Assembly: GCF_014647455.2 (NCBI RefSeq)
Contig: NZ_BMPF01000002.1
Coordinates: 434,001-498,000, forward strand
Direction: 5' to 3'
Source of the DNA: Halarchaeum grantii
GTDB taxonomy: Archaea; Halobacteriota; Halobacteria; Halobacteriales; Halobacteriaceae
Length of the DNA stretch: 64,000 bases
Below are positions 63,660 to 64,000 of the stretch, piece after piece; positions within the stretch are counted from its first letter, which is position 1, and each line of letters begins with the position of its first letter. A program made the position numbers and the translations under genes. Below the pieces are notes generated by a model. That model saw nothing but the letters and a program-made list of their open reading frames with translations, did not search any database and was not told the origin of the DNA.

Positions 63660-64000
63660 CTACGCGCTCTCGGCGAAGCGCTCGCGGAGACGCGCCTCCC
63701 GAGACTGGAACTGTTCGATGTTGGCGCCGAGGTTGCGTTCGACGCGCTCGATCTGTGCGAGCGCACTCTGGCTCGCGAGGCCGGTCTGACCATCTCGAGT
63801 GTCGGCGTCGGCGCGACGTCGGTAGGCACGCACGAGGCGCTCGAGCGTCGCCTCGGGATTGAGCAGAATATCGTTCGCGATGCGGACATACGCGTCGAGG
63901 GAGGTGCCCTCCTTCCCCGTATAGTGATGCGTGAGCGCGTAGGTCGCCCCGGAGTGCAGCGTCCACATGTCCACCTCGAAGGGGTCAGGAGATTCGGCGC
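63660..64000 (-). CDS. helical hypothetical protein, 5' part outside the window
   Basis: The reading is open to the window edge (residues AESPDPFEVDMWTLHSG at the edge). The visible 112 residues are helical with an N-terminal His/Tyr-rich segment (ALTHHYTGKEG) and a C-terminal heptad-like stretch (ALAQIERVERNLGANIEQF). It may precede the TFB gene in the same block. No family recognised. Confidence 0.55.
   Translation of the reverse strand, partial: AESPDPFEVDMWTLHSGATYALTHHYTGKEGTSLDAYVRIANDILLNPEATLERLVRAYRRRADADTRDGQTGLASQSALAQIERVERNLGANIEQFQSREARLRERFAESA

Larger units (their letters stand above)
54787..64000. mobile_element. second mobile element: primase, VirB4-type secretion genes and TFB (partial)
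   Basis: A continuous leftward gene block contains an archaeo-eukaryotic primase-like protein, VirB4-like proteins, VirB6- and VirB2-like membrane proteins and a private TFB. Such sets occur on haloarchaeal plasmids and integrated conjugative elements. The left boundary is uncertain and the right lies outside the window. No flanking repeat was found. Confidence 0.6.

Overview
The window is chromosomal DNA of a halophilic archaeon (class Halobacteria). The evidence is high GC (about two thirds), strongly acidic predicted proteins, archaeal split RNA polymerase genes (A', A'', B', B'', H), EF-1 alpha and EF-2, TFIIB, SepF, a PGF-CTERM surface glycoprotein with archaeosortase A, and Tat-type secretion. 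The genus cannot be settled from the sequence alone.

1-13,100 is ordinary chromosome. It carries uvrA, a LUD-domain protein, a geranylgeranyl-reductase-family flavoprotein, a YgfZ/GcvT-like folate protein, SepF, a DUF1028 protein, a PUA-domain protein, an RNB-family ribonuclease and several small zinc-ribbon proteins.

13,204-31,891 is an integrated element of about 18.7 kb, bounded by a 13-bp direct repeat of the 3' end of tRNA-Ala(CGC) at 31,879-31,950. Its core (20,136-25,020) has the order of pleolipovirus structural genes: small multi-pass membrane protein, Tat-exported spike-like protein with a C-terminal anchor, signal-peptide/anchor protein, two-TM protein, P-loop ATPase. I read it as a pleolipovirus-related provirus. 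The left arm is a leftward operon: PadR-like regulator, a sliding clamp fused to a helix-hairpin-helix domain, small proteins, and a tyrosine integrase next to attL. PhiH1-repressor-like proteins face it. Two type IV pilin-like genes and a protein resembling a decayed homing endonuclease follow. Right of the structural genes, three copies of a roughly 40-bp repeat (25,621; 26,081; 27,468) bracket blocks of unrelated genes. The right arm is a leftward chain of eleven mostly very small genes, most joined by 4-nt start/stop overlaps, including a SWIM zinc finger protein, a MazG-like protein and a DNA methyltransferase. A compact second tyrosine recombinase follows.

31,879-49,263 is the core information-processing block, all leftward apart from one gene and tRNA-Asp: rpoH-B''-B'-A'-A''-nusA, a MscS channel gene, rps12, rps7, EF-2, an ACT-domain protein with homoserine dehydrogenase, EF-1 alpha, rps10 and tRNA-Ala. 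49,264-54,520 holds a lone TnpB gene, archaeosortase A and a probable S-layer glycoprotein that is its likely substrate.

54,787-64,000 looks like part of a second mobile element (conjugative or plasmid-like). It has an archaeo-eukaryotic primase-like protein, a VirB4-type ATPase split over two genes, a polytopic VirB6/TrbL-like protein, an anchored surface protein, a VirB2/TrbC-like small membrane protein and its own TFB. It runs off the right edge.
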